A stretch of 64,000 nt of DNA from an uncultured Megasphaera sp. (GTDB lineage: Bacteria; Bacillota; Negativicutes; Veillonellales; Megasphaeraceae), in contig UQHB01000005.1 of NCBI GenBank assembly GCA_900540735.1, positions 1 to 64,000 on the forward strand. Reading direction: 5' to 3'. Under the pieces are notes generated by a model, which had not been told where the DNA came from, did not search any database, and saw only the letters and a list, made by a program, of their open reading frames with translations. Shown in pieces: positions 40,713 to 49,228 of the stretch (position 1 is the first letter of the stretch; each line of letters begins with the position of its first letter). The translations under genes were made by a program, and so were the position numbers.

Positions 40713-41638
40713 TGCGATTCCTCCTCTTCAAAATAGGTGTACGTAGCTTGGAGGCCCGGGAGCAACTTCGTTTTCGGATGCCACGCAAGGCACTCTTTTG
40801 CTTTTCCATTATGTAAGGCCGAGCGGAAAATATCGCCGCTCCGCGCGTCTTGATACGAAACGGAAACAGGTACGCGGGATAGATACAAGAGAATTTCTTT
40901 TAAAGCATTAATGGTCGTTTCGATTTGCGTACTAATATTGTAAATGCCGGGCTGTACAGTCGTATCCATAGCAGCGAGGTTGGCCCCGACTACATCTTTG
41001 ACGTAAATGAAATCACGCGTCTGCTCGCCATCACCGAAAATGGTGAGGTTTTCACCGTGCGCCAAATCCCGTGAGAAGATGTAGACTACACCGCCTTCGC
41101 CGTGGCTCCCTTGCCGTTCGCCATAGACGTTAGAATAGCGCAAAATAGCGTAATTGAGGCCAAAGACATCGTGATAGAGCTGAATATATTTTTCAGCCAC
41201 CACTTTCGTTAAGCCATAAAAGGACGTTGGCTGCAAGGGTTCGTCTTCTTTGATGGGTACGTGCGGATTGTCGCCATAGATTGCTGCAGACGACGAGAAA
41301 ATAAATTTCTTAACACCATAGGTTCGGCATTGGTCTAAGATGGAAATGAGGCCCATGACATTTAAGTCCGCATCTTCTGCTGGGTGTTCCATCGAGTACG
41401 GCACAAGGGTCTGCGCCGCTTCATGAAAGACAATGTCAAACTTGCCTGCTTGAAAGATAGCGGCCATTTTAGCGCGGTCGCGAATGTCTTCTTCGTAGAA
41501 AATGGCTTTGTCGTTGAGATGTTCTTTACTGCCAGTACTTAAATTATCAATCACTGTGACCGTATGACCTGCATCGATGAGAGCATCGACTAAGTGCGAG
41601 CCAATAAAACCGGCACCACCAGTTACGAGTATATTCAA
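40709..41638 (-). CDS. NAD-dependent sugar epimerase (UDP-glucose 4-epimerase-like)
   Basis: 309 residues, extended short-chain dehydrogenase. GGAGFIGSHLVDAL nucleotide site, SSSAAIYG with catalytic Ser, and YGLTKVVAEKY with the Tyr-xxx-Lys pair are visible. Likely converts UDP-glucose and UDP-galactose or a related sugar for surface polymers. It sits between a YdjC deacetylase and the ACT protein. Confidence 0.8.
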   Translation of the reverse strand: MNILVTGGAGFIGSHLVDALIDAGHTVTVIDNLSTGSKEHLNDKAIFYEEDIRDRAKMAAIFQAGKFDIVFHEAAQTLVPYSMEHPAEDADLNVMGLISILDQCRTYGVKKFIFSSSAAIYGDNPHVPIKEDEPLQPTSFYGLTKVVAEKYIQLYHDVFGLNYAILRYSNVYGERQGSHGEGGVVYIFSRDLAHGENLTIFGDGEQTRDFIYVKDVVGANLAAMDTTVQPGIYNISTQIETTINALKEILLYLSRVPVSVSYQDARSGDIFRSALHNGKAKECLAWHPKTKLLPGLQATYTYFEEEESQ

Positions 41639-41659
41639 AAGTTGTCACTCCTATCGGCC

Positions 41660-42508
41660 TTATGGTAAATCACCAAAGGAAATGGGTTGAATGTCCCGTG
41701 CTGCCATAAGGTCTTTGATGGCTGGAGACAATAAGGCATGGAACTCATCTTGCCAGTGATAGCCCCACGAAAAGGTCTGGCTAAGGATGGCTGTACTCCG
41801 GCCAGGATGCATCATGATTTCGTGGACACCAAAGGGCAAGCGTTTTAAAATATATGTCAAATTTTCTTCATTCATATTACCGCCGTCGACCATGCCCCAG
41901 AAGAAGTCTGTCGTCGTAAAGCCTAAGCGGCGCACGTCGTGCATGGCCCGTTCGCCTAAGAAAGTCAAGCTGTTGCGAGCCATGACACGGACCGGATTAG
42001 CATGGAGAGCCTTAAAGGTATAGGCTTCACGCGGTACGCGCAGGCGATGGATGCCGTATTTTTTCATGAGGGACTGGACGATGGGCCAGACTTGCGGAAG
42101 CATATGCAAATGCTGGTGACTGTCGACATGTGTAATGTTCAGGCCGACAGCCATGATTTTTTCCATTTGCGCATCGAGCTCGCGGTGCACTTGCTGGTAA
42201 TCAATATGGCCCATGACAGCGCGCTTCATAAATTCTGCATAGCTTTCCGGTACGAGGCCGTCTGGTTCGACCAAGGTCGGCACTTCCTTAGGCGAGAGAA
42301 TCGTCGGCAAAGAACCGACGAGGCATAAGTGAATACCAATCCCCAGGCCCGGATGGTCTTTTGCTAAGGCTACGGCTTCGTCATAAGCCGGGCCTGTCGC
42401 GAGAAGGGACGTACTCGTGAGCACGCCCTGTTCGTAGGCTTCGATGACAGCATGGTTGACTTCTGTATGAATACCGAAATCATCGGCGTTAATAATCAGT
42501 CTGTTCAT
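41660..42508 (-). CDS. ChbG/HpnK family (YdjC) carbohydrate deacetylase
   Basis: 282 residues. The metal-site motif INADDFGIHTEVNHAV at the N terminus, GIGIHLCLVGSLP and HVDSHQHLHMLPQV are typical of YdjC proteins, which deacetylate N-acetylated sugars such as diacetylchitobiose or hopanoid glucosamine. Substrate here is unknown. It is 8 bases from rnhC and 21 from the epimerase, suggesting a shared role in sugar metabolism. Confidence 0.85.
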   Translation of the reverse strand: MNRLIINADDFGIHTEVNHAVIEAYEQGVLTSTSLLATGPAYDEAVALAKDHPGLGIGIHLCLVGSLPTILSPKEVPTLVEPDGLVPESYAEFMKRAVMGHIDYQQVHRELDAQMEKIMAVGLNITHVDSHQHLHMLPQVWPIVQSLMKKYGIHRLRVPREAYTFKALHANPVRVMARNSLTFLGERAMHDVRRLGFTTTDFFWGMVDGGNMNEENLTYILKRLPFGVHEIMMHPGRSTAILSQTFSWGYHWQDEFHALLSPAIKDLMAARDIQPISFGDLP

Positions 42509-42516
42509 AATTCCTT

Positions 42517-43497
42517 CTATTTCCGTAAAAAATCAAAGTTCTTAAAATTCAGTTTCCCAACGAATTGCAGTTTTTCGTCGCCATATTGACGGCGGAAACG
42601 GCGGATCGTGTCGCTAATGCCAAGGTATGCTCCTTTCGGGAAAAACATACTGTACGCAGCGGACAAATCACGCATAGCTTCGACGAAACCTTGTCGCGCT
42701 AAGATGGACGCAGCTGCAACGGCTGTATCCCGTTCGCCCTTTGTAACTTGTACTATCGTGTGGGTTTGCACTTCTTTTTTTAAGCCGCGCAGGACATATT
42801 CTTCTTTTCCGAACTTATCGACTATTATACAGGGACATTCGTATTTTGACAATAGGCTGCGGATATTCGCGCTGTGCGTATCGCCGAGAAGATGATTGAG
42901 GTTTTGGTGATTCCTCTTATACTCATTATACCGCGAATTGTACACTACGGGAAGAAGAATGTTTACAATGCATCGATTTCCAACGATTTTTTTTATGCCC
43001 CTGGCAATGACGGCAATGTCCTTGTCCGTCAGTAACTTACTATCACAGACACCGAGGGCACGGAGCTGGTCTTCTTCGTCGGCTTTAATCAGACACGCTG
43101 CAGCGACAAGAGGGCCAAAGACATCGCCTTTGCCTGATTCGTCACAACCCATCCAAGCGGGAATGCCAGGCGGATGAAGCAGCGTACTCGTCGGTGTAAA
43201 GGATGCAGTCTTGGGCACAGGGCGCGTCTGCTTAATAGCAGTCGGTTGGGCTGTACTGCCTTGTCCCTGCCTTTTTGCTAAGGCCGTGAGCGTATCTTTA
43301 AAGGCTCCGGCTTTGCCTTGGACGACGATAGAAATGCCTTTCTTGCCGTGATAGACATTAATGCGTCCACTCTCACTGCCTTTGCTGCACGTCAGTTGAT
43401 AGCCGTAGTTAATGGCTTTTTCATCCGTACAGGAAATGGCTGCGCCCTGAAGGGATGCTTTTATGTGCTTAATCTGTTGCGCTAGTATAGGGTCCAT
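42517..43497 (-). CDS. rnhC: ribonuclease HIII
   Basis: 326 residues: an N-terminal TBP-like substrate-binding domain (~1-90), a Pro-rich linker, then the RNase H2-like core with GCDESGKGDVFGPLV (the HIII-type DESGKGD), GVCDSKLLTD and KGERDTAVAAASILAR. It cuts RNA in RNA-DNA hybrids. Its start overlaps the larC2 stop by 29 bases. Confidence 0.9.
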   Translation of the reverse strand: MDPILAQQIKHIKASLQGAAISCTDEKAINYGYQLTCSKGSESGRINVYHGKKGISIVVQGKAGAFKDTLTALAKRQGQGSTAQPTAIKQTRPVPKTASFTPTSTLLHPPGIPAWMGCDESGKGDVFGPLVAAACLIKADEEDQLRALGVCDSKLLTDKDIAVIARGIKKIVGNRCIVNILLPVVYNSRYNEYKRNHQNLNHLLGDTHSANIRSLLSKYECPCIIVDKFGKEEYVLRGLKKEVQTHTIVQVTKGERDTAVAAASILARQGFVEAMRDLSAAYSMFFPKGAYLGISDTIRRFRRQYGDEKLQFVGKLNFKNFDFLRK

Positions 43498-43933
43498 AAA
43501 TTCGGTATGCCTCTTTCTTTGCTTTTCGCTGCCATTCTTTTAAAGGAATACCGCTCGCAGCAGCGGCGCGGCGGCAATCGTCATATTCGACAGAAATATT
43601 CGTAATGTCTCCGCCATAGGAGCAAATCTTGCAGTGAATCTCTTCGCCATCGACGGTGACCGTGCCCATGGTCCGTGCACAAGCTGTGCGCTGGACTGGG
43701 AAGTACCGGGCACCAATGGATGTCGTTTCGTAGAAGATGAGGTCTAAAACAGCATCGACCATATCTTTGCGGCACAGGACGCAGAGCATAGCCGCCATAC
43801 GGCATTTTTTCATCATCATAGGCATGGCCCAAACATCATTCACACCGAGGGCTAAGAGTTTGGCAAAGACGTATTCCATATTTTGCGGATTCATGTCGTC
43901 AATGTTTGCTTCAATTTGCCAAAGTTTTTCCAT
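43469..43933 (-). CDS. larC2: LarC C-terminal domain protein (LarC2)
   Basis: 154 residues matching only the C-terminal part of LarC, the CTP-dependent nickel insertase of the nickel-pincer cofactor path: LWQIEANIDDMNPQNMEYVFAKLLALGVNDVWAMPMMMKKCR, FYETTSIGARYFPVQR and GGDITNISVEYDDC. Full LarC has a ~270-residue N-terminal half; in lactobacilli a frameshift joins LarC1 and LarC2. Here larB lies only 4 bases upstream, so no larC1 precedes it. Either larC1 is elsewhere or C2 acts alone. Confidence 0.8.
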   Translation of the reverse strand: MEKLWQIEANIDDMNPQNMEYVFAKLLALGVNDVWAMPMMMKKCRMAAMLCVLCRKDMVDAVLDLIFYETTSIGARYFPVQRTACARTMGTVTVDGEEIHCKICSYGGDITNISVEYDDCRRAAAASGIPLKEWQRKAKKEAYRIYGPYTSATD

Positions 43934-43937
43934 AGCC

Positions 43938-44693
43938 TTACCTCATTTCGTTAATCATGGCCGCTAAACGGCCAGCACCAAAACCGTTGTCAATATTGAC
44001 GACAGACACGCCGGACGCACAGCTGTTGAGCATGGCTAAAAGAGCGGACAGGCCGTGGAAATTAGCACCGTAGCCAATACTCGTCGGTACGGCAATGACG
44101 GGCTTATCGACGAGGCCGCCGACGACGCTCGCCAAGGCCCCTTCCATACCGGCCACGACGACATTGACGTTAGCCGCCTGTATTTGCCGCTGCCGCGCCA
44201 TGAGCCGATGGAGACCGGCCACGCCGACATCATAAATGCGTTCTACCTTATTGCCAATGATTTCTGCTGTTAAGGCTGCTTCTTCGGCTACAGGAATGTC
44301 GCTCGTCCCGGCCGTAATGACGGCAATCGTCCGTTCACCGTTACGATTGGTCGTATCTTTGCGCTGATAGACCATGCGCGCTAAGTCATCGTACTGGACG
44401 GCTGGGAAGTCATCTTTCAATCCTTCGTAGACAGCTTTGTCAGCACGCGTACCGATGACGTTATCATACTTCGCCAAGAGGATGCGCAAGATTTTGATAG
44501 ATTGGGAAATGATCTTCCCGGCACAGTAGACTACTTCCGGGAAACCGCACCGTTTTTGCCGCTGCAAGTCGAGATGGGCAAAGCCTAAGTCAATCGTATT
44601 GTCCCTATCGGCTGCTTCTTCAATAGCTTGTACAGCTTGATTCAGGTCGACAGTGCCCTGTTTATATTGTTCTAAAATGTCTTGAATATCCAT
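43938..44693 (-). CDS. larB: nickel pincer cofactor biosynthesis protein LarB
   Basis: 251 residues. N-terminal DIQDILEQYKQGTVDLNQAVQAIEE and the C-terminal PurE-like fold (AVITAGTSDIPVAEEAALTAEIIG, DVGVAGLHRLMARQRQIQAANVNVVVAGMEGALASVVGGLVDKPVIAVPTSIGYG) are typical. LarB carboxylates and hydrolyses nicotinate adenine dinucleotide in the first step of the cofactor. It is followed by larC2; larE and the racemase larA are not in the window. Confidence 0.85.
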   Translation of the reverse strand: MDIQDILEQYKQGTVDLNQAVQAIEEAADRDNTIDLGFAHLDLQRQKRCGFPEVVYCAGKIISQSIKILRILLAKYDNVIGTRADKAVYEGLKDDFPAVQYDDLARMVYQRKDTTNRNGERTIAVITAGTSDIPVAEEAALTAEIIGNKVERIYDVGVAGLHRLMARQRQIQAANVNVVVAGMEGALASVVGGLVDKPVIAVPTSIGYGANFHGLSALLAMLNSCASGVSVVNIDNGFGAGRLAAMINEMR

Positions 44694-45503
44694 TTATTCT
44701 CTAAATCCTTTCATTTCCCACGCTTTATAAAGGACAATGCCTACAGCCATGGATAAATTGAGGGATTCTGTATTTTGCCGCATAGGAATGGTGAGAATAT
44801 CATCGCAGCACGACAAGAAGTCTTCACCGAGGCCGTTGCCTTCGTTACCAAAGGCCAAAATAACAGGCTGCGTGTAGTCCACATCGACATAGGAAACGGT
44901 ACCACTGGCAGCCGTGCCATAGACAGCACGGTCTTCGTCGGCACAGAATTGGTCTAACTCTTCGTCCGTCACGTTCGCCACAATAGGCACTTTAAAAACG
45001 GCCCCCATAGCACTGCGCAAAGTCTTGTCGTTATACACATCAACACTGCCTTCGCTGATGAGGACAGCTCCAACGTTGGCTGCAGCAGCAGTCCGGATGA
45101 TAGTGCCCAAATTGCCCGGGTCTTGAATATCCCGTACGTAGAGCACGACCTGATCCGGCGGCACGGCTGGGAGCGATTCCATGGTGTACGCAAAGAACGG
45201 CAAAATAGCCGCAATCCCTTGAGGCGACTTCGTATCTTTTAACTTATCGTACACACTGTCCGTTACGTCGTAGAAGGTCCACCCTAAGGCCGTGCCTTGT
45301 TCGTAAATAGGAGCAAACTCTTCATGGCTCTGGGCTTTGGCCGTGACGAAACAAATGGCATCGTGTACGCCGTTTGCCGCGGCATCACTGACAAGGCGCA
45401 AGCCTTCGATGAAGAGCCGTTGTTGTTCCATTCTATATTTTCGTTGTTTTAAAGAGCACGCCAGTTTGACCCACTGGTTGTCTCGTGATGTAATCGATTG
45501 CAT
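44694..45503 (-). CDS. TrmH/SpoU-family RNA 2'-O-methyltransferase
   Basis: 269 residues. The N-terminal substrate-binding domain (MQSITSRDNQWVKLACSLKQRKYR) and the SPOUT knot motifs (LYVRDIQDPGNLGTIIRTAAAANV, ILAFGNEGNGLGEDFLSCCDDILTIPM, SLNLSMAVGIVLYKA) are clear. It methylates rRNA or tRNA; resembles YsgA/RlmB. Its stop touches the larB start. First gene of the run down to the hom region, after a terminator at 45550-45581. Confidence 0.85.
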   Translation of the reverse strand: MQSITSRDNQWVKLACSLKQRKYRMEQQRLFIEGLRLVSDAAANGVHDAICFVTAKAQSHEEFAPIYEQGTALGWTFYDVTDSVYDKLKDTKSPQGIAAILPFFAYTMESLPAVPPDQVVLYVRDIQDPGNLGTIIRTAAAANVGAVLISEGSVDVYNDKTLRSAMGAVFKVPIVANVTDEELDQFCADEDRAVYGTAASGTVSYVDVDYTQPVILAFGNEGNGLGEDFLSCCDDILTIPMRQNTESLNLSMAVGIVLYKAWEMKGFRE

Positions 45504-45549
45504 CGTTTCACCTGCTTTATGTCCCCTCTAAGGTAGGCTAAACTTAAAT

Positions 45550-45581
45550 AAGTGCAATACCCGCCATTGGATATTGCACTT
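45550..45581 (-). terminator. terminator after coaD-downstream gene
   Basis: AAGTGCAATA / TATTGCACTT, 10-bp perfect stem with a 12-base loop, then TTATTT on the minus strand. Confidence 0.7.
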
Positions 45582-45601
45582 ATACGAGCCCACTGGGACT
45601 A

Positions 45602-46081
45602 TTATTGTTGTTTCGTTTTGTCTGCTGTTTGCTGGCCGTTCGACTGGAGCAAGCTATCGCGGTTCTGTTTCACACTGGATAAGGTCTTTTCCAAGGTCGA
45701 TTCCAAGTATTTCAGGACATCGCCAGCATAGGTAATAGAACCGTTTTTCAATTCTTCTGAAGACCGGTTCGCATCGGCAATAATTTGGCTGGCCCGTTCC
45801 TGGGACTGACGGACTAATTCGCTTTCTTCTGTGAGTTTGGCAATATAGTCTTTGGCCTGGGCAACCATGCTGTCTGCATGATGCTGGGCATCAGCAATAA
45901 TTTTATCTTTTTCTGCCAAGACTTTTTTAGATTGTTCCAATTCAGTCGGCATGGATTCCTTCAAATCGTCAATAATCTGAAGGAGTTCTTCTTCTTCTAC
46001 CATTTTTTTGTTGGTAAAGGGCACTTTTGATGCATTCAATACCAAACTTTCCAAATCTTCAAGTAATTTATCTGAATTCAT
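45602..46081 (-). CDS. coiled-coil protein, ATPase subunit-like (hypothetical)
   Basis: 159 residues, mostly charged helix: TELEQSKKVLAEKDKIIADAQHHADSMVAQAKDYIAKLTEES with heptad character, and a Gln-rich C-terminal tail. Similar proteins next to coaD in Firmicutes are loosely annotated as ATP synthase B/E-like or DivIVA-like. No function is established. It follows coaD by 12 bases and ends in a terminator. Confidence 0.65.
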   Translation of the reverse strand: MNSDKLLEDLESLVLNASKVPFTNKKMVEEEELLQIIDDLKESMPTELEQSKKVLAEKDKIIADAQHHADSMVAQAKDYIAKLTEESELVRQSQERASQIIADANRSSEELKNGSITYAGDVLKYLESTLEKTLSSVKQNRDSLLQSNGQQTADKTKQQ

Positions 46082-46093
46082 TGTGTTCCACCC

Positions 46094-46585
46094 CTATGCC
46101 TCGTATTTATCCTTAAACTTTTCCTTCAGCTTCTGTTCTACATATTCTGGCACCAACCCATCTAAGTTACCACCGAAACAAGCCAGTTCCCGAATGCCTG
46201 TAGAGCTGATGTACGAATACTTGTTATTCGTCATAATGAATACCGTTTCGAGAGACGGTTCGATTTGCTTCATGAGCAAGGCCCGCTGGAATTCGTATTC
46301 AAAATCGCTGAGTGCCCGGAGACCACGGATGATGACCGTCACGCCATGTTCTACAGCGTATTCATTTAAGAGGCCGTCAAAGCTGACAACTTCAATGTTG
46401 GGAATGTGCTTCGTCGTTTCGCGAATGAGATCAGCTCGTTCTTCCATCGTAAAGACGGGATTCTTCGATGGGTTGCCAAATACAGCGACAATCAGTTTGT
46501 CAACTAATTTACTGCCTCGTTCAAATATATCAATGTGCCCCTTCGTGACAGGATCAAAGCTGCCAGGGCAGATGCCAATTCGCAC
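46094..46585 (-). CDS. coaD: phosphopantetheine adenylyltransferase
   Basis: 163 residues, the normal PPAT length. N-terminal ICPGSFDPVTKGHIDIFERG with the HIGH-like GHID, and YSYISSTGIRELACFGG near the C terminus. It makes dephospho-CoA from phosphopantetheine and ATP. Two bases after rsmD, the common rsmD-coaD pair. Confidence 0.95.
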   Translation of the reverse strand: MRIGICPGSFDPVTKGHIDIFERGSKLVDKLIVAVFGNPSKNPVFTMEERADLIRETTKHIPNIEVVSFDGLLNEYAVEHGVTVIIRGLRALSDFEYEFQRALLMKQIEPSLETVFIMTNNKYSYISSTGIRELACFGGNLDGLVPEYVEQKLKEKFKDKYEA

Positions 46586-46587
46586 AA

Positions 46588-47142
46588 TTAGACTCCTTCC
46601 TGATGCACGCGAATGAAGGTAATACGCGTATCTTTTCCATAGGATTTTTCTCTGATGACTTCATACAATGGACTGTCTGCTATTTCTTCATCTTTACTGC
46701 GTTCCATAAGGATGAGCCCATTTGGCTCGAGCAATGCATATTGACATATGAAAGCGATTGTACTGTTCACCAAGTTCTTATTATACGGCGGGTCAGCAAA
46801 AATATATCGAAACTGACGGCCTTTGAGATGTGCCAAGGCTTTGCGCACGTCCATGCGCAGGACTTCGTACCGCCCTGTAAATTGACACAACTCTGCGTTT
46901 TGTCGTATTAACGGTGCTGTCCGATGGTCAATGAAGACCCCGTGTGCTGCACCACGGCTAAGCGCTTCCAGTCCTAAAGCACCGGTGCCGGCAAAAATAT
47001 CTAACACAGATGCCCCGTCTAAATCGTAGGCGGCTAAAATATTGAATAAACTTTCCCGCGTCCGATCCAGCGTCGGCCTTGTGAGCATGCCTTGAGGGGA
47101 TTTTAAAATCCGGCCTCTGGCACTCCCAGATATAATTCTCAC
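46588..47142 (-). CDS. rsmD: 16S rRNA (guanine966-N2)-methyltransferase RsmD
   Basis: 184 residues: RIISGSARGRILKSP, the RPT start TRPTLDRTRESLFNIL, SAM site VLDIFAGTGALGLEALSRGA and catalytic FADPPY. Methylates G966 of 16S rRNA. First of the rsmD-coaD-coiled-coil unit. Confidence 0.95.
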   Translation of the reverse strand: MRIISGSARGRILKSPQGMLTRPTLDRTRESLFNILAAYDLDGASVLDIFAGTGALGLEALSRGAAHGVFIDHRTAPLIRQNAELCQFTGRYEVLRMDVRKALAHLKGRQFRYIFADPPYNKNLVNSTIAFICQYALLEPNGLILMERSKDEEIADSPLYEVIREKSYGKDTRITFIRVHQEGV

Positions 47143-47220
47143 CTTATCACCTGCTCGTACATAGTTAATTATACACGTTTTTTATGACTTATCAAATAGA
47201 AATCCTACATATTAGAAAGT

Positions 47221-47829
47221 CTATTTTTTGATTCGTTCTACTTTCAGTTCTTTCCCTTGCAAGAGGCGGACAATGTTATCTTTATGACGCACGACAACGA
47301 GTATTGCCGCACACAGGCCAAAGAGAACGACGGCCATCGCTTCACCAAAGAAGAACATCAAAATCGGCACGAGAATAGCACCGACAATAGAGCCTAAGGA
47401 AACAATCCGCGTAATGGCTACAATAATAGCCCAAACGATAAAGACGATGACCGTTTCTACAGGAGCTAAGAATAAAATAACGCCAAGTCCTGTGGCTACG
47501 CCTTTGCCGCCTTTAAATTTCAAAAAGACTGAGCACGAATGGCCAATAATCGCCAGTAAGCCGCCGGCAATCATAAAGTACACACTGTATTCCGGGAAGA
47601 TAGTCCCAGCCATTTGGCCCATGAAGACACCAAAGAGGCCTTTGCAAATATCCATTAGCAGCACAGCTGCACCGCCGACCGGGCCAAGAACACGGTACGC
47701 ATTCGTTGCGCCCGTGTTATGGCTGCCGTACTGACGAATGTCCGTTTTATAAATGCCCTTGCCAATGACGAGGCCGCTCGGGAAGCCGCCCACGACATAG
47801 GCTGCGAATAAATAGAGAATCGCCATCAT
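47221..47829 (-). CDS. plsY: glycerol-3-phosphate acyltransferase PlsY
   Basis: 202 residues, five membrane segments. GGFPSGLVIGK, GSHNTGATNAYRVLG and the central KFKGGKGVATGLGV are the three conserved loops. It uses acyl-phosphate to make lysophosphatidic acid. It overlaps der by 4 bases; the same window holds plsC for the second acylation. Confidence 0.95.
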   Translation of the reverse strand: MMAILYLFAAYVVGGFPSGLVIGKGIYKTDIRQYGSHNTGATNAYRVLGPVGGAAVLLMDICKGLFGVFMGQMAGTIFPEYSVYFMIAGGLLAIIGHSCSVFLKFKGGKGVATGLGVILFLAPVETVIVFIVWAIIVAITRIVSLGSIVGAILVPILMFFFGEAMAVVLFGLCAAILVVVRHKDNIVRLLQGKELKVERIKK

Positions 47830-49160
47830 CGGTCGTCTTCACCGCCTCTCTTGCTCCGCGTAATGAGACGAATAGGCGTGCCTTCAAAGCCAAAGGTTTC
47901 ACGCAATCTATTTTCAATGAACCGGAGATAGGAGAAATGCATTAATGTCGTATCGTTGACGAATAAAATAAACGTCGGTGGTGCTACAGAAGCTTGGGTC
48001 ATGTAGTAAATCTTCAGCATACGGCCGCTCTTCGACGGCGGCGGATTCGTGAGCTGCGCGTCTTCGAGGAGTTCGTTAAGGACGCTCGTAGAAATACGCT
48101 GATGCTGCTGTTCGGCGACGAATTTGACCATGTCTGCTAAGCGGTTAATGCGCTGTTTCGTCAAGGCTGACGCAAAGAGAATGGGCGCGTACTGGAGGAA
48201 TGCCAATTCACGACGAATGTCTTCTTCGAATTTTTGGCTCGTCTTGCTGTCTTTGTCGATTAAGTCCCATTTATTGACGACAATGATACAGCCCTTACCG
48301 GCTTCGTGGACATAGCCAGCGATTTTCGTATCTTGTTCCGATACGCCTACAGTGGCATCGATGACGAGGACAGCTACATCACAACGGTCGACGGCACGGA
48401 GGGCACGAACGACACTATACCGTTCGACAGGCATGTCGATTTTACCTTTACGGCGCATACCGGCCGTATCGATGAGGACAAAATGCTGGTCACCGTAGGT
48501 CCAGTGCGTATCAATAGAGTCGCGCGTCGTCCCCGGTATGTTGCTGACGATGACTCGTTCTTGTCCTAACAGGGCATTGGTCAGAGACGATTTACCGACG
48601 TTTGGTCGGCCGACGAGAGCGATGTGAATCGTATCTTCGTCTTCTTCATCTTCCGGCACGGCTTTGATGTGCTTCAATACTTCGTCGAGTAAGTCCCCTA
48701 AGTTCATGAGGTTAACTGCAGAGACACCAATCGGGTCGCCTAAACCGAGGTTGTAGAATTCGTAAATGTTCATTTCCTGTTCGACACTGTCGATTTTGTT
48801 GACTACCAAAATGACCGGTTTGCCGCAGGAGCGAAGAATATGGGCAATGTCTTCGTCTTGAGGCTGTACGCCGACTTTCCCGTCGACGACGTAGAGAATG
48901 ACATCGGCTTCGCGAATGGCAAGTTCTGCCTGATAGCGCATGCTCGTAAAAATATTGTTATTCGAATCGACGAATTCAATACCGCCTGTATCAATTAAGG
49001 TAAATTCCTGGCCCAGCCATTCTGCATCGAAATAGATGCGGTCCCGCGTGACACCAGGGAAATCTTCGACAATGGAAATACGCTTCTTTACAATCGCATT
49101 AAAGAGCGTAGACTTGCCCACATTTGGCCGTCCGACGACGGCTACGAGTGGTTTATACAT
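47826..49160 (-). CDS. der: ribosome biogenesis GTPase Der
   Basis: About 444 residues with two tandem GTPase domains (GRPNVGKSTLFN...DTGG...NKID; GRPNVGKSSLTN...DTAG...NKWD) and the C-terminal KH-like domain. Needed for 50S assembly. I favour ATG at 49160, 9 bases after AAAGG; the ATG at 49169 abuts that site. It follows the ispH-rpsA terminator and precedes plsY. Confidence 0.95.
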   Translation of the reverse strand: MYKPLVAVVGRPNVGKSTLFNAIVKKRISIVEDFPGVTRDRIYFDAEWLGQEFTLIDTGGIEFVDSNNNIFTSMRYQAELAIREADVILYVVDGKVGVQPQDEDIAHILRSCGKPVILVVNKIDSVEQEMNIYEFYNLGLGDPIGVSAVNLMNLGDLLDEVLKHIKAVPEDEEDEDTIHIALVGRPNVGKSSLTNALLGQERVIVSNIPGTTRDSIDTHWTYGDQHFVLIDTAGMRRKGKIDMPVERYSVVRALRAVDRCDVAVLVIDATVGVSEQDTKIAGYVHEAGKGCIIVVNKWDLIDKDSKTSQKFEEDIRRELAFLQYAPILFASALTKQRINRLADMVKFVAEQQHQRISTSVLNELLEDAQLTNPPPSKSGRMLKIYYMTQASVAPPTFILFVNDTTLMHFSYLRFIENRLRETFGFEGTPIRLITRSKRGGEDDR

Positions 49161-49182
49161 AGGCCTCATCCTTTCTCATACG

Positions 49183-49215
49183 AAAAAAGGATAACCGGTA
49201 GTGCCGGCTATCCTT
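49183..49215 (-). terminator. terminator of ispH-rpsA gene
   Basis: AAGGATAACCGG / CCGGCTATCCTT stem with a short loop and TTTTTT on the minus strand. Confidence 0.85.
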
Positions 49216-49228
49216 CTTATCGCAAGAA

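Noticed and set aside
43469..43940. Programmed frameshift joining larC1 and larC2
   Set aside because: larB, not larC1, lies immediately upstream, so there is nothing to shift from.
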